From the NCBI RefSeq assembly GCF_002902905.1, contig NZ_CP026124.1, positions 4,650,001 to 4,714,000 on the forward strand: a stretch of 64,000 nucleotides of DNA, in the 5' to 3' direction. Under the pieces are notes generated by a model. That model was given only the letters and a program-made list of their open reading frames with translations. It ran no database searches and was not told where the DNA came from. The translations under genes and the position numbers were made by a program. The DNA comes from Achromobacter sp. AONIH1 (GTDB taxonomy: Bacteria > Pseudomonadota > Gammaproteobacteria > Burkholderiales > Burkholderiaceae_B). Shown here one piece after another: positions 1 through 8,275 of the stretch (its first letter is position 1; the number at the start of each line of letters is the position of its first letter).

Positions 1-1
1 G

Positions 2-688
2 ATGTCCATGGCGCTGGGCTACAACGAATTCAAGGGCGTGTTCTCGGCGCCGCCGAGCCTGGCGCCCACGCTGTTCAAGCTGGACATCCTGGGCGCGCTG
101 CATTCGGGCTTCGTGCACGTGATCCTGGTGTTCGTGCTGGTCGAGGTGTTCGACGCCACCGGCACGCTGGTGGGCGTGGCCAAGCGCGCCGGCCTGGTGC
201 CGGAAGACCGCCCCAACCGCCTGGGCCGCGCGCTGTTCGCCGACAGCTCGGCCATCGTCGCCGGCTCGATGCTGGGCACCAGCAGCACCACCGCCTATGT
301 GGAAAGCGCCTCGGGCGTGCAGGCCGGCGGCCGCACCGGCCTGACCGCGCTGGTGGTGGCCGTGCTGTTCCTGGCCGCGCTGTTCATCTCGCCGCTGGCC
401 GGCGCCGTGCCGGCCTACGCCACCGCGCCCGCCCTGCTCTACGTGGCTGGCCTGATGATGCGCGAGCTGATCGACATCGACTGGAACGACGTCTGCGAAG
501 CAACCCCGGCCGCGCTGACCGCGCTGATCATGCCCTTCACGTACTCCATCGCCAACGGCATCGCCTTCGGCTTCATCAGCTACGTGGTGCTCAAGACCGC
601 CACCGGCAAGGTCCGCGACGTGCATCCGGCCACCTGGCTGGTCGCGCTGCTGTTCGTGATCCGCTACGCCTTTTTCCCATCGGAATAA
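2..688 (+). CDS. AzgA-family (NCS2) purine permease, C-terminal part, cut by window edge
   Basis: This is the C-terminal half (228 residues visible) of an inner-membrane purine permease of the AzgA branch of the NCS2 family, which imports adenine, guanine or hypoxanthine with protons. The stretch DATGTLVGVAKRAGL followed by DSSAIVAGSMLGTSSTTAYVES is characteristic of this branch. Several hydrophobic helices follow, and the protein ends in a short tail. The reading frame is open to the left edge, so the true start lies outside the window; full-length members have about 430 residues. Two strong hairpins follow the stop codon. Family is secure; substrate is inferred. Confidence 0.88.
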   Translation: MSMALGYNEFKGVFSAPPSLAPTLFKLDILGALHSGFVHVILVFVLVEVFDATGTLVGVAKRAGLVPEDRPNRLGRALFADSSAIVAGSMLGTSSTTAYVESASGVQAGGRTGLTALVVAVLFLAALFISPLAGAVPAYATAPALLYVAGLMMRELIDIDWNDVCEATPAALTALIMPFTYSIANGIAFGFISYVVLKTATGKVRDVHPATWLVALLFVIRYAFFPSE

Positions 689-695
689 AGGCCGC

Positions 696-714
696 GCCGT
701 CCGCCACGGACGGC
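696..714 (+). terminator. Hairpin after purine permease
   Basis: A perfect 7-bp stem (GCCGTCC / GGACGGC) with a 5-base loop, 8 bases after the permease stop. It is not followed by a real T-run, so it may work together with the stronger hairpin just downstream. Confidence 0.45.
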
Positions 715-731
715 TTCGACCTGAGGGTTCC

Positions 732-759
732 CGCCGCCAGCGCACATGCGCTGGCGGCG
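732..759 (+). terminator. Strong hairpin terminator after purine permease
   Basis: A perfect 13-bp inverted repeat (CGCCGCCAGCGCA / TGCGCTGGCGGCG) separated by two bases, followed by TCGTTTCC. It very likely ends the permease transcript. The T-run is weak, but the stem is exceptionally stable. Confidence 0.65.
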
Positions 760-995
760 TCGTTTCCGGGGCATGGACTGCGTCAATCGCGCCGATTGGC
801 AAAAGCGATCAACCCGCAGGCCGACAAGGTTGCTGCCTGCCGGGCTTGAATTCGTCGATACACTCCCCAAGTATCCCAGCATATGGAGTCCGCCTTGCAC
901 CTTGAACGCCACCCCGCCCGCCCCGGCGCCTGTACCGCAACAGGCGAGATCGGCATCGCCCGTCCGTCCTCGCCCGCGGACTGTAGGATCGCCCG

Positions 996-2018
996 ATGAG
1001 CGCGCTGGCCCGCATTCCCTTTTCGATCCTGGACCTGGCTCCCATCGTCCAGGGCCGCGACGCGGCCGACGCCTTCCGCAACACCGTCGCGGTCGCGCAG
1101 CAGGCCGAACGATTGGGCTACAACCGCTTCTGGCTGGCGGAACACCACAACATCAACGGCGTGGCCAGCAGCGCCACGGCGGTGCTGATCGGCCACGTGG
1201 CCGCGCACACCAAGACGCTGCGCGTGGGCTCGGGCGGCGTGATGCTGCCCAATCACGCGCCGCTGATCATCGCCGAGCAGTTCGGCACGCTGGAAACCCT
1301 GTATCCCGGCCGCATCGACCTGGGCCTGGGCCGCGCGCCCGGCAGCGACGGCGCCACGCAGCACGCGCTGCGGCGCGGCCCGCGCAGCGGCCTGGAATTC
1401 CCCGCGCTGGTTGAAGAGTTGCGCGGCTTCCTGGCGCCCTCGCGTCCGGGACAGCCGGTGCGCGCGATTCCCGGCGAAGGTCTGGACATTCCCATCTGGC
1501 TGCTAGGGTCGAGCGACTTTAGCGCCCGCATGGCCGCCGAGCTGGGCCTGCCGTTCTCCTTCGCCGGTCATTTCTCGCCCGAGGGCATGGCCGCGATGCG
1601 CCTCTACCGGCACCTGTTCAAGCCGTCCGCCACGCTGTCCAAGCCCTATTCGATGATCGGCGTGCCCGTCATCGCCGCCGAAACGGACGAGGCCGCGCGC
1701 TTCCAGGCCACCACGCAGGAACTGAAGTTCCTTTCCCTGGTGCGTGGCAACCGGCTGCAGTTGCAGCCGCCGGTCGAGAGCATGGACGGCGTATGGAACG
1801 AATGGGAACGCGCGGCGGTCGAACAACGACTGGGCGCGGCCATCGTCGGCGGCCCGGACACGGTCAAGCGCAAGCTCGAGGCGCTGGTCGCCGAAACGGA
1901 GGCCGATGAAGTCATGATCGTCTCGGACTTCTTCGATATCCGCGACCGACTCCGCTCCTTCGAAATCGTGGCGTCGTTGAAGAACGGCGCCGGACTATCC
2001 ACCCGCACCGGAGCCTGA
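996..2018 (+). CDS. LLM-class flavin-dependent oxidoreductase
   Basis: A 340-residue protein of the bacterial luciferase-like monooxygenase family, single-component type as in YhbW/MsnO8 proteins; a soluble TIM-barrel flavin enzyme. Supporting segments are the N-terminal [11 protein letters not shown], the RFWLAEHHN motif near residues 45-53, the [14 protein letters not shown] segment and the [14 protein letters not shown] segment, in the usual order. Length is normal. The ATG at 996 gives the conserved N-terminus directly. It appears monocistronic. The substrate cannot be read from the sequence. Confidence 0.9.
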   Translation: MSALARIPFSILDLAPIVQGRDAADAFRNTVAVAQQAERLGYNRFWLAEHHNINGVASSATAVLIGHVAAHTKTLRVGSGGVMLPNHAPLIIAEQFGTLETLYPGRIDLGLGRAPGSDGATQHALRRGPRSGLEFPALVEELRGFLAPSRPGQPVRAIPGEGLDIPIWLLGSSDFSARMAAELGLPFSFAGHFSPEGMAAMRLYRHLFKPSATLSKPYSMIGVPVIAAETDEAARFQATTQELKFLSLVRGNRLQLQPPVESMDGVWNEWERAAVEQRLGAAIVGGPDTVKRKLEALVAETEADEVMIVSDFFDIRDRLRSFEIVASLKNGAGLSTRTGA

Positions 2019-2189
2019 GCGCCCCGGCCCGCGCCCGACAGGACGCCTCACCATTGCGATGCCCGCGTTCCCAGCACTATATTGACAACTCAGCGTCAGG
2101 ATCGCGCATCGCCGGATCGGGCGGAAATGGCCCGCACAGCCCCGCCCCTCGCATCGCCTCTACTGCCGCCCGCGCGGCAAGGACAGAAA

Positions 2190-2564
2190 ATGAGCATCGT
2201 TGAACTCACCAAAGACAGTTTCCAGGACGCCATCACGCCGGACGGCACGCTGATCGTCGACTTCTGGGCGCCCTGGTGCGGCCCCTGCCGCGGCTTCGCG
2301 CCCGTGTTCGAGCAGGCTGCCACCGAGCATCCCGACGTGACCTTCGCCAAGGTGAACACCGACGTCGAACAGGAACTGGCCGGCGCGCTGGGCATCCGCT
2401 CCATCCCCACCCTGATGGTGTTCCGCGAAAAAGTGCTGCTGTTCTCGCAGCCGGGCGCCTTGTCGGGCGGCCAGCTCAAGGAACTGCTCACCAAAATCAA
2501 GGAAGTGGACATGGAAAAGGTCCACCAGGAAATCGCCGCCGCGCAGGACGGCCAGGACGCCTGA
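2190..2564 (+). CDS. Thioredoxin
   Basis: A 124-residue thioredoxin-fold protein, probably a cytoplasmic disulfide reductase. The active site is WCGPC (Cys30 and Cys33) in the DFWAPWCGPCR context, and the cis-proline loop IPTLMVF lies near residues 72-78. The frame is open upstream to 2082, but the ATG at 2190 gives the standard N-terminus (MSIVELTKDSF) and is preceded by AAGGACAG at good spacing. The C-terminal tail is about 15 residues longer than in E. coli TrxA. It is followed by a textbook terminator. It could be a secondary thioredoxin rather than the housekeeping trxA, so no symbol is given. Confidence 0.93.
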   Translation: MSIVELTKDSFQDAITPDGTLIVDFWAPWCGPCRGFAPVFEQAATEHPDVTFAKVNTDVEQELAGALGIRSIPTLMVFREKVLLFSQPGALSGGQLKELLTKIKEVDMEKVHQEIAAAQDGQDA

Positions 2565-2589
2565 CCCAGCCGCGCCTTTCCGCAAAAAG

Positions 2590-2619
2590 CAAAGCCCCTG
2601 CACGGGGCTTTGTTTTTTT
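2590..2619 (+). terminator. Rho-independent terminator of thioredoxin gene
   Basis: A 9-bp stem CAAAGCCCC / GGGGCTTTG with a 5-base loop, followed by seven Ts. The convergent yigZ gene ends at its right edge; on the other strand the tail is less T-rich but may still serve yigZ. Confidence 0.93.
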
Positions 2620-3206
2620 CAGGACAGGATTTCCCAGGCGGACCGCCCGCGCGTGATATTGGCGGCCGTCACCTCAAGCTCGGCCACGACCGCGCGCGGC
2701 ACGGTGAAGCGCAGCGCAACGCCATCGGCGCCATAGTCTTCATGCAGCATCACCGCGCCGGCGCCGGCCAGCCGCGACTTCAGCAAGGGCAGCTCGGCAA
2801 AGCCACACTGGCAGCCCACCGTGGCCAGATCGACGATCTCGGTCCGTTCGCCCGCCCGCAGGCAGTTGGCGGCGCAGCCGCCGTAAGCGCGCACCAGCCC
2901 GCCCGCGCCCAGCTTCACGCCGCCGAACCAGCGCACCACCAGCACCGCCACCCGGTCCATGCCCTGCCCTTCGATCGCCTGCAGGATCGGCCGGCCCGCC
3001 GTGCCGCCCGGCTCGCCGTCATCGTTGAAACGGTATTCCTGGCCGATCTTGTAGGCCCAGCAGTTGTGCGTGGCCTCGGGATCGCTGTTCGCGGCGAAGA
3101 AGCGCATCGCTTCATCCACCGTGGACACGGGCGCGGCAAAGGCGGCGAAGCGGCTTTTCTTGATGTCTTCCTGGTGCGCGCAGGGCGCGGTCAGCGTGTG
3201 GCTCAT
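2619..3206 (-). CDS. yigZ: YigZ/IMPACT-family protein
   Basis: A 195-residue cytoplasmic protein of the UPF0029/IMPACT family, related to the C-terminal domain of eukaryotic IMPACT and to E. coli YigZ. The family signature RFNDDGEPGGTAGRP is at residues 59-73, followed by VRWFGGVKLGAGGLVRAY at 91-108. A C-terminal ferredoxin-like domain completes the usual two-domain layout, at normal length. The biochemical function of the family is unresolved; a nucleic-acid- or translation-linked role is assumed. It lies convergent to thioredoxin and downstream of the ABC operon, 40 bp after its last gene, so readthrough is possible. Confidence 0.93.
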   Translation of the reverse strand: MSHTLTAPCAHQEDIKKSRFAAFAAPVSTVDEAMRFFAANSDPEATHNCWAYKIGQEYRFNDDGEPGGTAGRPILQAIEGQGMDRVAVLVVRWFGGVKLGAGGLVRAYGGCAANCLRAGERTEIVDLATVGCQCGFAELPLLKSRLAGAGAVMLHEDYGADGVALRFTVPRAVVAELEVTAANITRGRSAWEILS

Positions 3207-3246
3207 AGCCGCGCATTGTAAGTGCAGCGGCCCGCGCGGCGCGCTC

Positions 3247-4086
3247 CTAGCCGTGGCAGTCCGGCACTTCCTGGTCCAGGTACACGTCGAAGGCCACGTC
3301 GCGCGCCCACTTGGCGGCCAGCGCCTTCCAGGCGCCGGCGCGGTCCCAGGCGCGCATTTCGGCGGCCAGCCAGGCGCGGTCGGCCGGCGCCGCGGCGGAC
3401 ACCAGCCACGCCCGTTCGGCGCGCGCCCCTTCGGCGGCCAGCGTCGACGAGAATTTCTTCCACTCGGGAAAGCGCATCAGCGGCTCCCACAGCGCGTCGT
3501 CGATCAGGCCCACGTCGCAATCGCCCTCTCGCACCGCCACCAGCGCATCGGAAGGCACGCGATAGGTGCGCACCTCGGCCCCCCAGGCGCGCGCCTGCGC
3601 CTGGGCCGCGGTCGCGGCCTGCGCCATGCACACGCGGCGGCCGCGCGTGTCGGCGCCGCTGCGCATGCGCGTATCGCTGCGAATGACGGCCTTGGGACGG
3701 ACGGCGTAGCCCGTGCCTTGCCAGGCCAGTTGCGCGCCGGGAACGGCGGCGGCGGCCTCGACGCCCGCGCGCTCGCCCAGCACCAGATCCACCTGTCCCG
3801 AGGCCAGCGCGGCGCCGGCTTCTTCCGCGGTCAACTGGCGCAGGCTGAACTGCAGGCCCAGGCTCTGGGCCAGCTTCTCGGCAGCCGCCACGTCCAGGCC
3901 ATCGGGCGTGCGGATCTTGGCGCCAGCGACCGGCGGCGGCGCCACGTAGGGCAAGCCGATGACCAGCTCGCCGCGCGCACGCGCCGCAGCAAAGGGCTCG
4001 GGCGGCGCGGACGGCGCGGCGCCGGCCAGCGGCAGGCAGATCGCCGCCGCCAGGGCCAGAAAAACGCCGATCCGTTCAGGCAGCAT
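3247..4086 (-). CDS. Periplasmic solute-binding protein, family-3-like, last gene of ABC operon
   Basis: A 279-residue protein with an N-terminal signal peptide (hydrophobic run ending near AGAAPS, residue 25) and the two-lobe pattern of family-3 solute-binding proteins: RGELVIGLPYVAPPP, DGLDVAAAEKLAQSLGL, LASGQVDLVLGERA, and VREGDCDVGLIDDALW in the second lobe. It starts 10 bp after the permease gene and is probably co-transcribed. This is a different fold class from the NitT/TauA-type binding protein of the same operon, so the operon encodes two unrelated binding proteins. The ligand is unknown. Confidence 0.82.
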   Translation of the reverse strand: MLPERIGVFLALAAAICLPLAGAAPSAPPEPFAAARARGELVIGLPYVAPPPVAGAKIRTPDGLDVAAAEKLAQSLGLQFSLRQLTAEEAGAALASGQVDLVLGERAGVEAAAAVPGAQLAWQGTGYAVRPKAVIRSDTRMRSGADTRGRRVCMAQAATAAQAQARAWGAEVRTYRVPSDALVAVREGDCDVGLIDDALWEPLMRFPEWKKFSSTLAAEGARAERAWLVSAAAPADRAWLAAEMRAWDRAGAWKALAAKWARDVAFDVYLDQEVPDCHG

Positions 4087-4096
4087 GATGCGCGCC

Positions 4097-4870
4097 TTAT
4101 ACGTACTGGTAACGCAGCAGGCGGTGCTTGAGGTTCTCGAGCACGAACTGGTCGATCAGCGCGGCCAGCACGGCGATGACCAGGATGTTGGTCATCACGC
4201 CGGTCATGTCCGCGATCTCGCCCGAATACGCCAGCGAGCGGCCCAGGCCCTTGCCGAAGCCGATCAGCATCTCGGCCGAGATCAACGCCCGCCACGCATT
4301 GCCAAACGCCAGCTGCGCGCCGGTGATGAGTTCGGGCATGACCGCCGGAAGGTAGACCCGCTTGACCAGCCCCCAGCGCGTGGCGCCCATGACACGGGCC
4401 GCCGACACATGCACGCGCTGCACCGATTCGGTGGCGTTCATCACGCTCAGCGCGGCTGGGAAGAATGCCGACAACGCCACCACCACGATGATGGGCGCGC
4501 TGCCGAAACCCATGACGATCAGGAACAGCGGCACCCAGGCGATCGACGGAATCGACTGCAGGATGACGATGGCGCTGCGCAGCACCTCGCGGAAGAAGAA
4601 CAGCACCGCCGCCACCAGGCCGAAGCCGATGCCGGCCGCCAGCGCCAGGCCATAGCCGGCGCCAAGACGGCCCAGCGTACCCAGCAGGCTCTGGTGGAAG
4701 GATTCCTTGCCCAGGTCCTCGAGCAGGCGCGTCAGCACGGCCGGCACGCCCGGCATCAGGAAGTCAGGCAGCGCCAGCGCCGCGGCCTGCCACAGCGCAA
4801 GAATAAATACGACGCCCAAAGCGCCCGCCAGATGCTTGCGGGCGCCGGTCACGCGAGTGGAAGCGCTCAA
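4097..4870 (-). CDS. ABC transporter permease, SsuC/TauC/NrtB type
   Basis: A 257-residue inner-membrane permease of a nitrate/sulfonate/taurine-type importer. About six hydrophobic helices are visible. The EAA loop occurs in the segment AARVMGATRWGLVKRVYLPAV, followed by GAQLAFGNAWRALISAEML. The ATG overlaps the stop of the binding-protein gene by 4 bases (ATGA), so the two are translationally coupled. It forms the channel with the ATPase encoded at 5945-6715. Substrate is not determinable; sulfonates, taurine, nitrate or pyrimidine precursors are all used by this family. Confidence 0.92.
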   Translation of the reverse strand: MSASTRVTGARKHLAGALGVVFILALWQAAALALPDFLMPGVPAVLTRLLEDLGKESFHQSLLGTLGRLGAGYGLALAAGIGFGLVAAVLFFFREVLRSAIVILQSIPSIAWVPLFLIVMGFGSAPIIVVVALSAFFPAALSVMNATESVQRVHVSAARVMGATRWGLVKRVYLPAVMPELITGAQLAFGNAWRALISAEMLIGFGKGLGRSLAYSGEIADMTGVMTNILVIAVLAALIDQFVLENLKHRLLRYQYV

Positions 4871-5865
4871 AGCTTGCGAGCCTCTTGCCAGGACAGATCG
4901 ACGATGCTGGACACGTCATACGGCTTGCCGTCGCGCGTCTTGAGCGAACCCTGGGCCTGCAGGATGTCGGCGATCTCCTGCATGCGGCGCGTGTCCTTGT
5001 CGGTCAGCTTGGGCGTGAACACCTGGGTGCTGATGGCCTCGGCGATCACCGTCTCGCGCGGCAGCTCGCCGCGCGTCAGGGTCTTGAGCGTCGGCTCGGC
5101 GATGAAGTAGGACGCGATCAGCTTGGACGCCTGGGCCGGCTGTTTCTGCAGCAGGTCGATGGCCTGGTTCTGCGCGTCCAGCGCCTTCCAGACATCGTCC
5201 TTGCGCTTGGCCAGCGTCTCGCCGGAGGTGATCACCACCATGCAGGGGAACGGCCAGGCCTGGCCCACTTCGTAGATCTGCTTGACCGGCGCCACCAGCT
5301 GGGCGATGCGGTCATAGGGTTCGAACAGGAAGGCCGCGTCCACGCGCTTGCCCACCAGCGACTGCACCGCCACGGCCGGGCTCACGCCCATGACGTTGAC
5401 GTCGTCGGGCGTCAGCTTGCCCTCTTTCAGGACCACGCCCTTGAGCACCACATCGGCGGTGCTGCCCTCGGCCTGCGAGGCCAGCGTCTTGCCCTTCAGG
5501 CCGGCGATGTCCTTGATGCCGGAATCGTCGCGCACGATCAGCGAGTGATAGCCCTGCTGCGCGCCGCCCACCACCTTCAGGTCCGCGCCCTTGGAGGCCC
5601 AGGCCACCGCGTTGGTGAAGCCCAGCACGCCGATGTCCAGCTGGCCGCCGACGATGGCCTTGATCAGGTCGGTGCCCGACTTGAATTCGATCAGCTCGGA
5701 ATCCAGGCCGGCCTTCTTGTAGTAGCCGCCTTCCTGGGCCACGATGGCCTGCGCGTCATCCATAACGCGCAGATAGCCGACGCGGAATTTATCGGCCGCC
5801 ATCGCGGGGGCCGCTGCCAGCAGTGCCGCGGCCAGCGGCAGGGACAGCCATTGCTTGAGTTTCAT
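4867..5865 (-). CDS. ABC transporter substrate-binding protein, NitT/TauT family
   Basis: A 332-residue periplasmic binding protein (SsuA/TauA/NMT1-like). The ATG at 5865 is chosen because it directly gives the signal peptide MKLKQWLSLPLAAALLAAAP and is preceded by GGAG at 8 bases; an upstream extension in frame lacks any signal character. The mature protein shows FRVGYLRVMDDAQAIVAQEGGYYKKAGLD and a SGTDLIKAIVGGQLDIGVLG lobe typical of the family. It lies between the ATPase gene (79 bp upstream) and the permease gene (4-base overlap), as expected for an operon in which the binding protein needs its own strong ribosome site. Confidence 0.92.
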   Translation of the reverse strand: MKLKQWLSLPLAAALLAAAPAMAADKFRVGYLRVMDDAQAIVAQEGGYYKKAGLDSELIEFKSGTDLIKAIVGGQLDIGVLGFTNAVAWASKGADLKVVGGAQQGYHSLIVRDDSGIKDIAGLKGKTLASQAEGSTADVVLKGVVLKEGKLTPDDVNVMGVSPAVAVQSLVGKRVDAAFLFEPYDRIAQLVAPVKQIYEVGQAWPFPCMVVITSGETLAKRKDDVWKALDAQNQAIDLLQKQPAQASKLIASYFIAEPTLKTLTRGELPRETVIAEAISTQVFTPKLTDKDTRRMQEIADILQAQGSLKTRDGKPYDVSSIVDLSWQEARKL

Positions 5866-5944
5866 CGAGTGCTCCAGGGATTTCGATTCAGGCGCGGCCC
5901 CGCTTGATGGACCGCGTATGGGAAGAATTGCGCGACGGCGCGCC

Positions 5945-6715
5945 TCAGGCGGCCAGCGCCATGTCGGCATGCGCGCTGGCCCCGCCTACCGAGATGCCCA
6001 GCAGCCGCAGGATCTCGCGCTTTTCGTCGGCCAGGTCGGACAGGTCGTGGCTCTTGACGCGATGCGCCAGGTTGAACTCGCGCAGCACGCGCGCCGGGCG
6101 GGCGCTGAACACCACGATGCGGTCGGCCAGGAACAGCGCCTCGTCCACGTCGTGCGTGACCAGCAGCACCGTGGGGCGTTCCTGCGCGATCAGCTGGCGC
6201 AGCACGTCCTGCAGGCTCAGGCGGGTCAGCGCGTCCAGCGCGCCGAAGGGCTCGTCCATCAGCATGGTCTGCGGCTGGGCGATGAAGGCGCGCGCCAGCG
6301 CGGCGCGCTGACGCATGCCGCCGGACACCTGATGCGGGTAGTACTTCTCGAAGCCGCCCAGACCGACGCGGGCCAGCCAGTCGCGCGCGCCGTCCCGCGC
6401 GCGGGCCTTGGGGATGTTCTGGAATTCCAGCGCCAGCGCCACGTTGTCCTGCAAGGTCAGCCAGGGATACAGCGCATGTTCCTGGAACACCAGGGTGCGG
6501 CTGGGATGCGGACCGGCCACCGGCTTGCCGTCGGCCAGCACCTGGCCCTGCGTGGGCGCTTCCAGGCCAGCGGCCAGATGAAGCAGCGTGGACTTGCCGC
6601 AGCCCGACGGGCCGACCAGAGCGACCAGTTCGCCGGTCTTGAATTCGCTGCTGAAGCCCTCTACGACGGGCAAGTCGCCGAATTGCTTGTGGACGTGGTC
6701 GAAGGTCAGGTTCAT
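5945..6715 (-). CDS. ABC transporter ATPase, SsuB/TauB type
   Basis: A 256-residue cytoplasmic ATPase, first gene of the importer operon. Walker A is GPSGCGKS at residues 35-42, the Q-loop is LVFQEHALYPWL, the signature is VSGGMRQRAALARAF, Walker B is TMLMDEPFGALD, and the switch histidine is in LLVTHDVDEALFLAD. All catalytic elements are intact. Family order and spacing match nitrate/sulfonate/taurine importers. Promoter signals should lie in the AT-rich stretch immediately upstream. Confidence 0.94.
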   Translation of the reverse strand: MNLTFDHVHKQFGDLPVVEGFSSEFKTGELVALVGPSGCGKSTLLHLAAGLEAPTQGQVLADGKPVAGPHPSRTLVFQEHALYPWLTLQDNVALALEFQNIPKARARDGARDWLARVGLGGFEKYYPHQVSGGMRQRAALARAFIAQPQTMLMDEPFGALDALTRLSLQDVLRQLIAQERPTVLLVTHDVDEALFLADRIVVFSARPARVLREFNLAHRVKSHDLSDLADEKREILRLLGISVGGASAHADMALAA

Positions 6716-6812
6716 GGAAACGAATCGTGGGCGCGCGTTGGGACGGCACCTAATCTAACAATTCGTTATATGAATCCAAACTAGTTTTATCGAATTTTTT
6801 AATAACTATTGG
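6716..6812 (-). promoter_or_regulatory. AT-rich promoter region of ABC importer operon
   Basis: A markedly AT-rich stretch in a GC-rich neighbourhood, between the end of the MFS gene and the start of the ATPase gene. It contains a short inverted repeat ATTC(N7)GAAT at about 6761-6775. This is where I expect the promoter and perhaps a LysR-type site. No unique -35/-10 pair can be assigned by eye. Confidence 0.5.
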
Positions 6813-8042
6813 CTATATATTTCCAGCAGCGGCCCGAGCCTGCCTGGCCGCATGCCGATACAGGCCCGTGGCGATCCCGAAACCCACCAGCACCGCCAGC
6901 GCCGCCGACAGGAAGATGGCCGGATAGCCGAAGCCGCCCGAGATATAGCCGGCCACGGGCCCGGTCACGCCCAGCGCCAGATCCAGGAAGGCCGAGTAGG
7001 CGCCCAGCGCCGCGCCCCGGCTGCCCGCCGGCACCCTGGCCACCGCCTCCACCCCGATCGCCGGAAACACCAGCGCGAAGCCGCAACCGGTCAACGCGGC
7101 GCCCATCAAGGCCAGGCCGGTGCTAGGCGCCAGCCACAGCAGCGCCAACCCGGCGGCTTCGACCAGGAAAGAAACCTGCGCCACCCGGAAGCCGCCGTAA
7201 CGCGTGATCGTGCCTGCGAACAACAGCCGCACGCCGATGAACGCGCAGCCGAAGGCGCTGAGCGCGTGGGCCGCGCCCTCCCAAGAGCGGCTGGCGTAGT
7301 ACAGCGCCACGAAGGCCGCCAGCGTGCCGAAGCCCACCGAACCCAGCCCAAGCGCCATGCCATGCGGAAACACGCGCAGCACCACGCTCTTGAACGCCAT
7401 GCGGTGTCCGCCGACCACGGCCACCGCCTTCCGCGCCAGCGCCAGTCCCAGGCCCGCCAGTCCCAGCAGCAGCACCGCGCCGCCCAGCGCGCCCATGCTC
7501 CATTCCCTTTCCAGGTACACGCCCAGCGGCGCGCCCAGCGCCAGGCCGCCATAGGTGCAGATGCCGTTCCAGGAAATCACCCGCGCGGTGTGTAGCGGCC
7601 CAACGCGCGCGATGGCCCAGGTGGCCGCGCCCGTGCCGACCCAGCTCTCGCCGAAACCCAGCGCCAACCGGCTGGCGATGATGGCGGACAGGCTGAGCCA
7701 CGCGCTGCGCTCGAAGGCATAGGCCAGCAACAGGAACACGCCGCTGACGGCGCAGGCCGCCATGCCGACGACGGCGGTCTGCTTGGGGCCCACCGTGTCC
7801 GCCATGCGTCCGGCGTGCGAACGGCTCAACAGCGTGGCCGCGTACTGCACGCTGATCGCCAGCCCGGCCAGCACCGAGCCGTAGCCCAGTTGCCCATGCA
7901 CATAGCCGGGCAGCACCGCCAGCGGCAGGCCGATGGCCAGATAGCAGATGAAGGTGAAGAAGGCGATGGCGACAATGCGCACGGTCAGCGCGAAGGCGCT
8001 CAATTGCGCGCCATCGGGCGCGGTGTGGGTAGAGGGAGGCAT
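6813..8042 (-). CDS. MFS transporter, YhhS-like
   Basis: A 409-residue major facilitator with about 12 hydrophobic segments. The N-half shows [16 protein letters not shown] and the loop 2-3 motif [35 protein letters not shown] lies near helix 5, a pattern seen in the YhhS/UPF0226 group of putative drug or arabinose-type exporters. It is preceded by a non-coding gap and is not obviously part of a larger operon. The substrate is unknown; export is inferred from family membership only. Confidence 0.88.
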   Translation of the reverse strand: MPPSTHTAPDGAQLSAFALTVRIVAIAFFTFICYLAIGLPLAVLPGYVHGQLGYGSVLAGLAISVQYAATLLSRSHAGRMADTVGPKQTAVVGMAACAVSGVFLLLAYAFERSAWLSLSAIIASRLALGFGESWVGTGAATWAIARVGPLHTARVISWNGICTYGGLALGAPLGVYLEREWSMGALGGAVLLLGLAGLGLALARKAVAVVGGHRMAFKSVVLRVFPHGMALGLGSVGFGTLAAFVALYYASRSWEGAAHALSAFGCAFIGVRLLFAGTITRYGGFRVAQVSFLVEAAGLALLWLAPSTGLALMGAALTGCGFALVFPAIGVEAVARVPAGSRGAALGAYSAFLDLALGVTGPVAGYISGGFGYPAIFLSAALAVLVGFGIATGLYRHAARQARAAAGNI

Positions 8043-8214
8043 GGCTGCGAGACGCTGGCCGCTGAAATGACATCCGGCGGTCCGCGAAAAAACGTGGGAG
8101 GAAGAAACGCGGCCGTGGCTGTTGGGCGGAGCCGGGCCGCGCCGATGATAGCGCGGCGCGTATTGCGGTTTGCTGAAAGCCGCCGATCCAGAACGACATG
8201 GCGGCCGGCAAAAG

Positions 8215-8244
8215 CAAACGGCGCACCGTCAGGCGCGCCGTTTG
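8215..8244 (-). terminator. Terminator of ABC-F gene
   Basis: A perfect 10-bp inverted repeat (CAAACGGCGC / GCGCCGTTTG) with a 10-base loop. Read on the minus strand it lies about 30 bases after the ABC-F stop and is followed by CTTTTGCC, fitting an intrinsic terminator. Confidence 0.8.
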
Positions 8245-8275
8245 CAGCCGGCGGGCGCAAGACCCGTCAGCAGGC

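Larger units (their letters stand above)
689..995. other. Intergenic region between permease and flavin oxidoreductase
   Basis: No gene seen. The left part holds two inverted repeats described separately as terminators. The right part presumably carries the promoter of the next gene, but I find no convincing -35/-10 pair. Confidence 0.5.
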
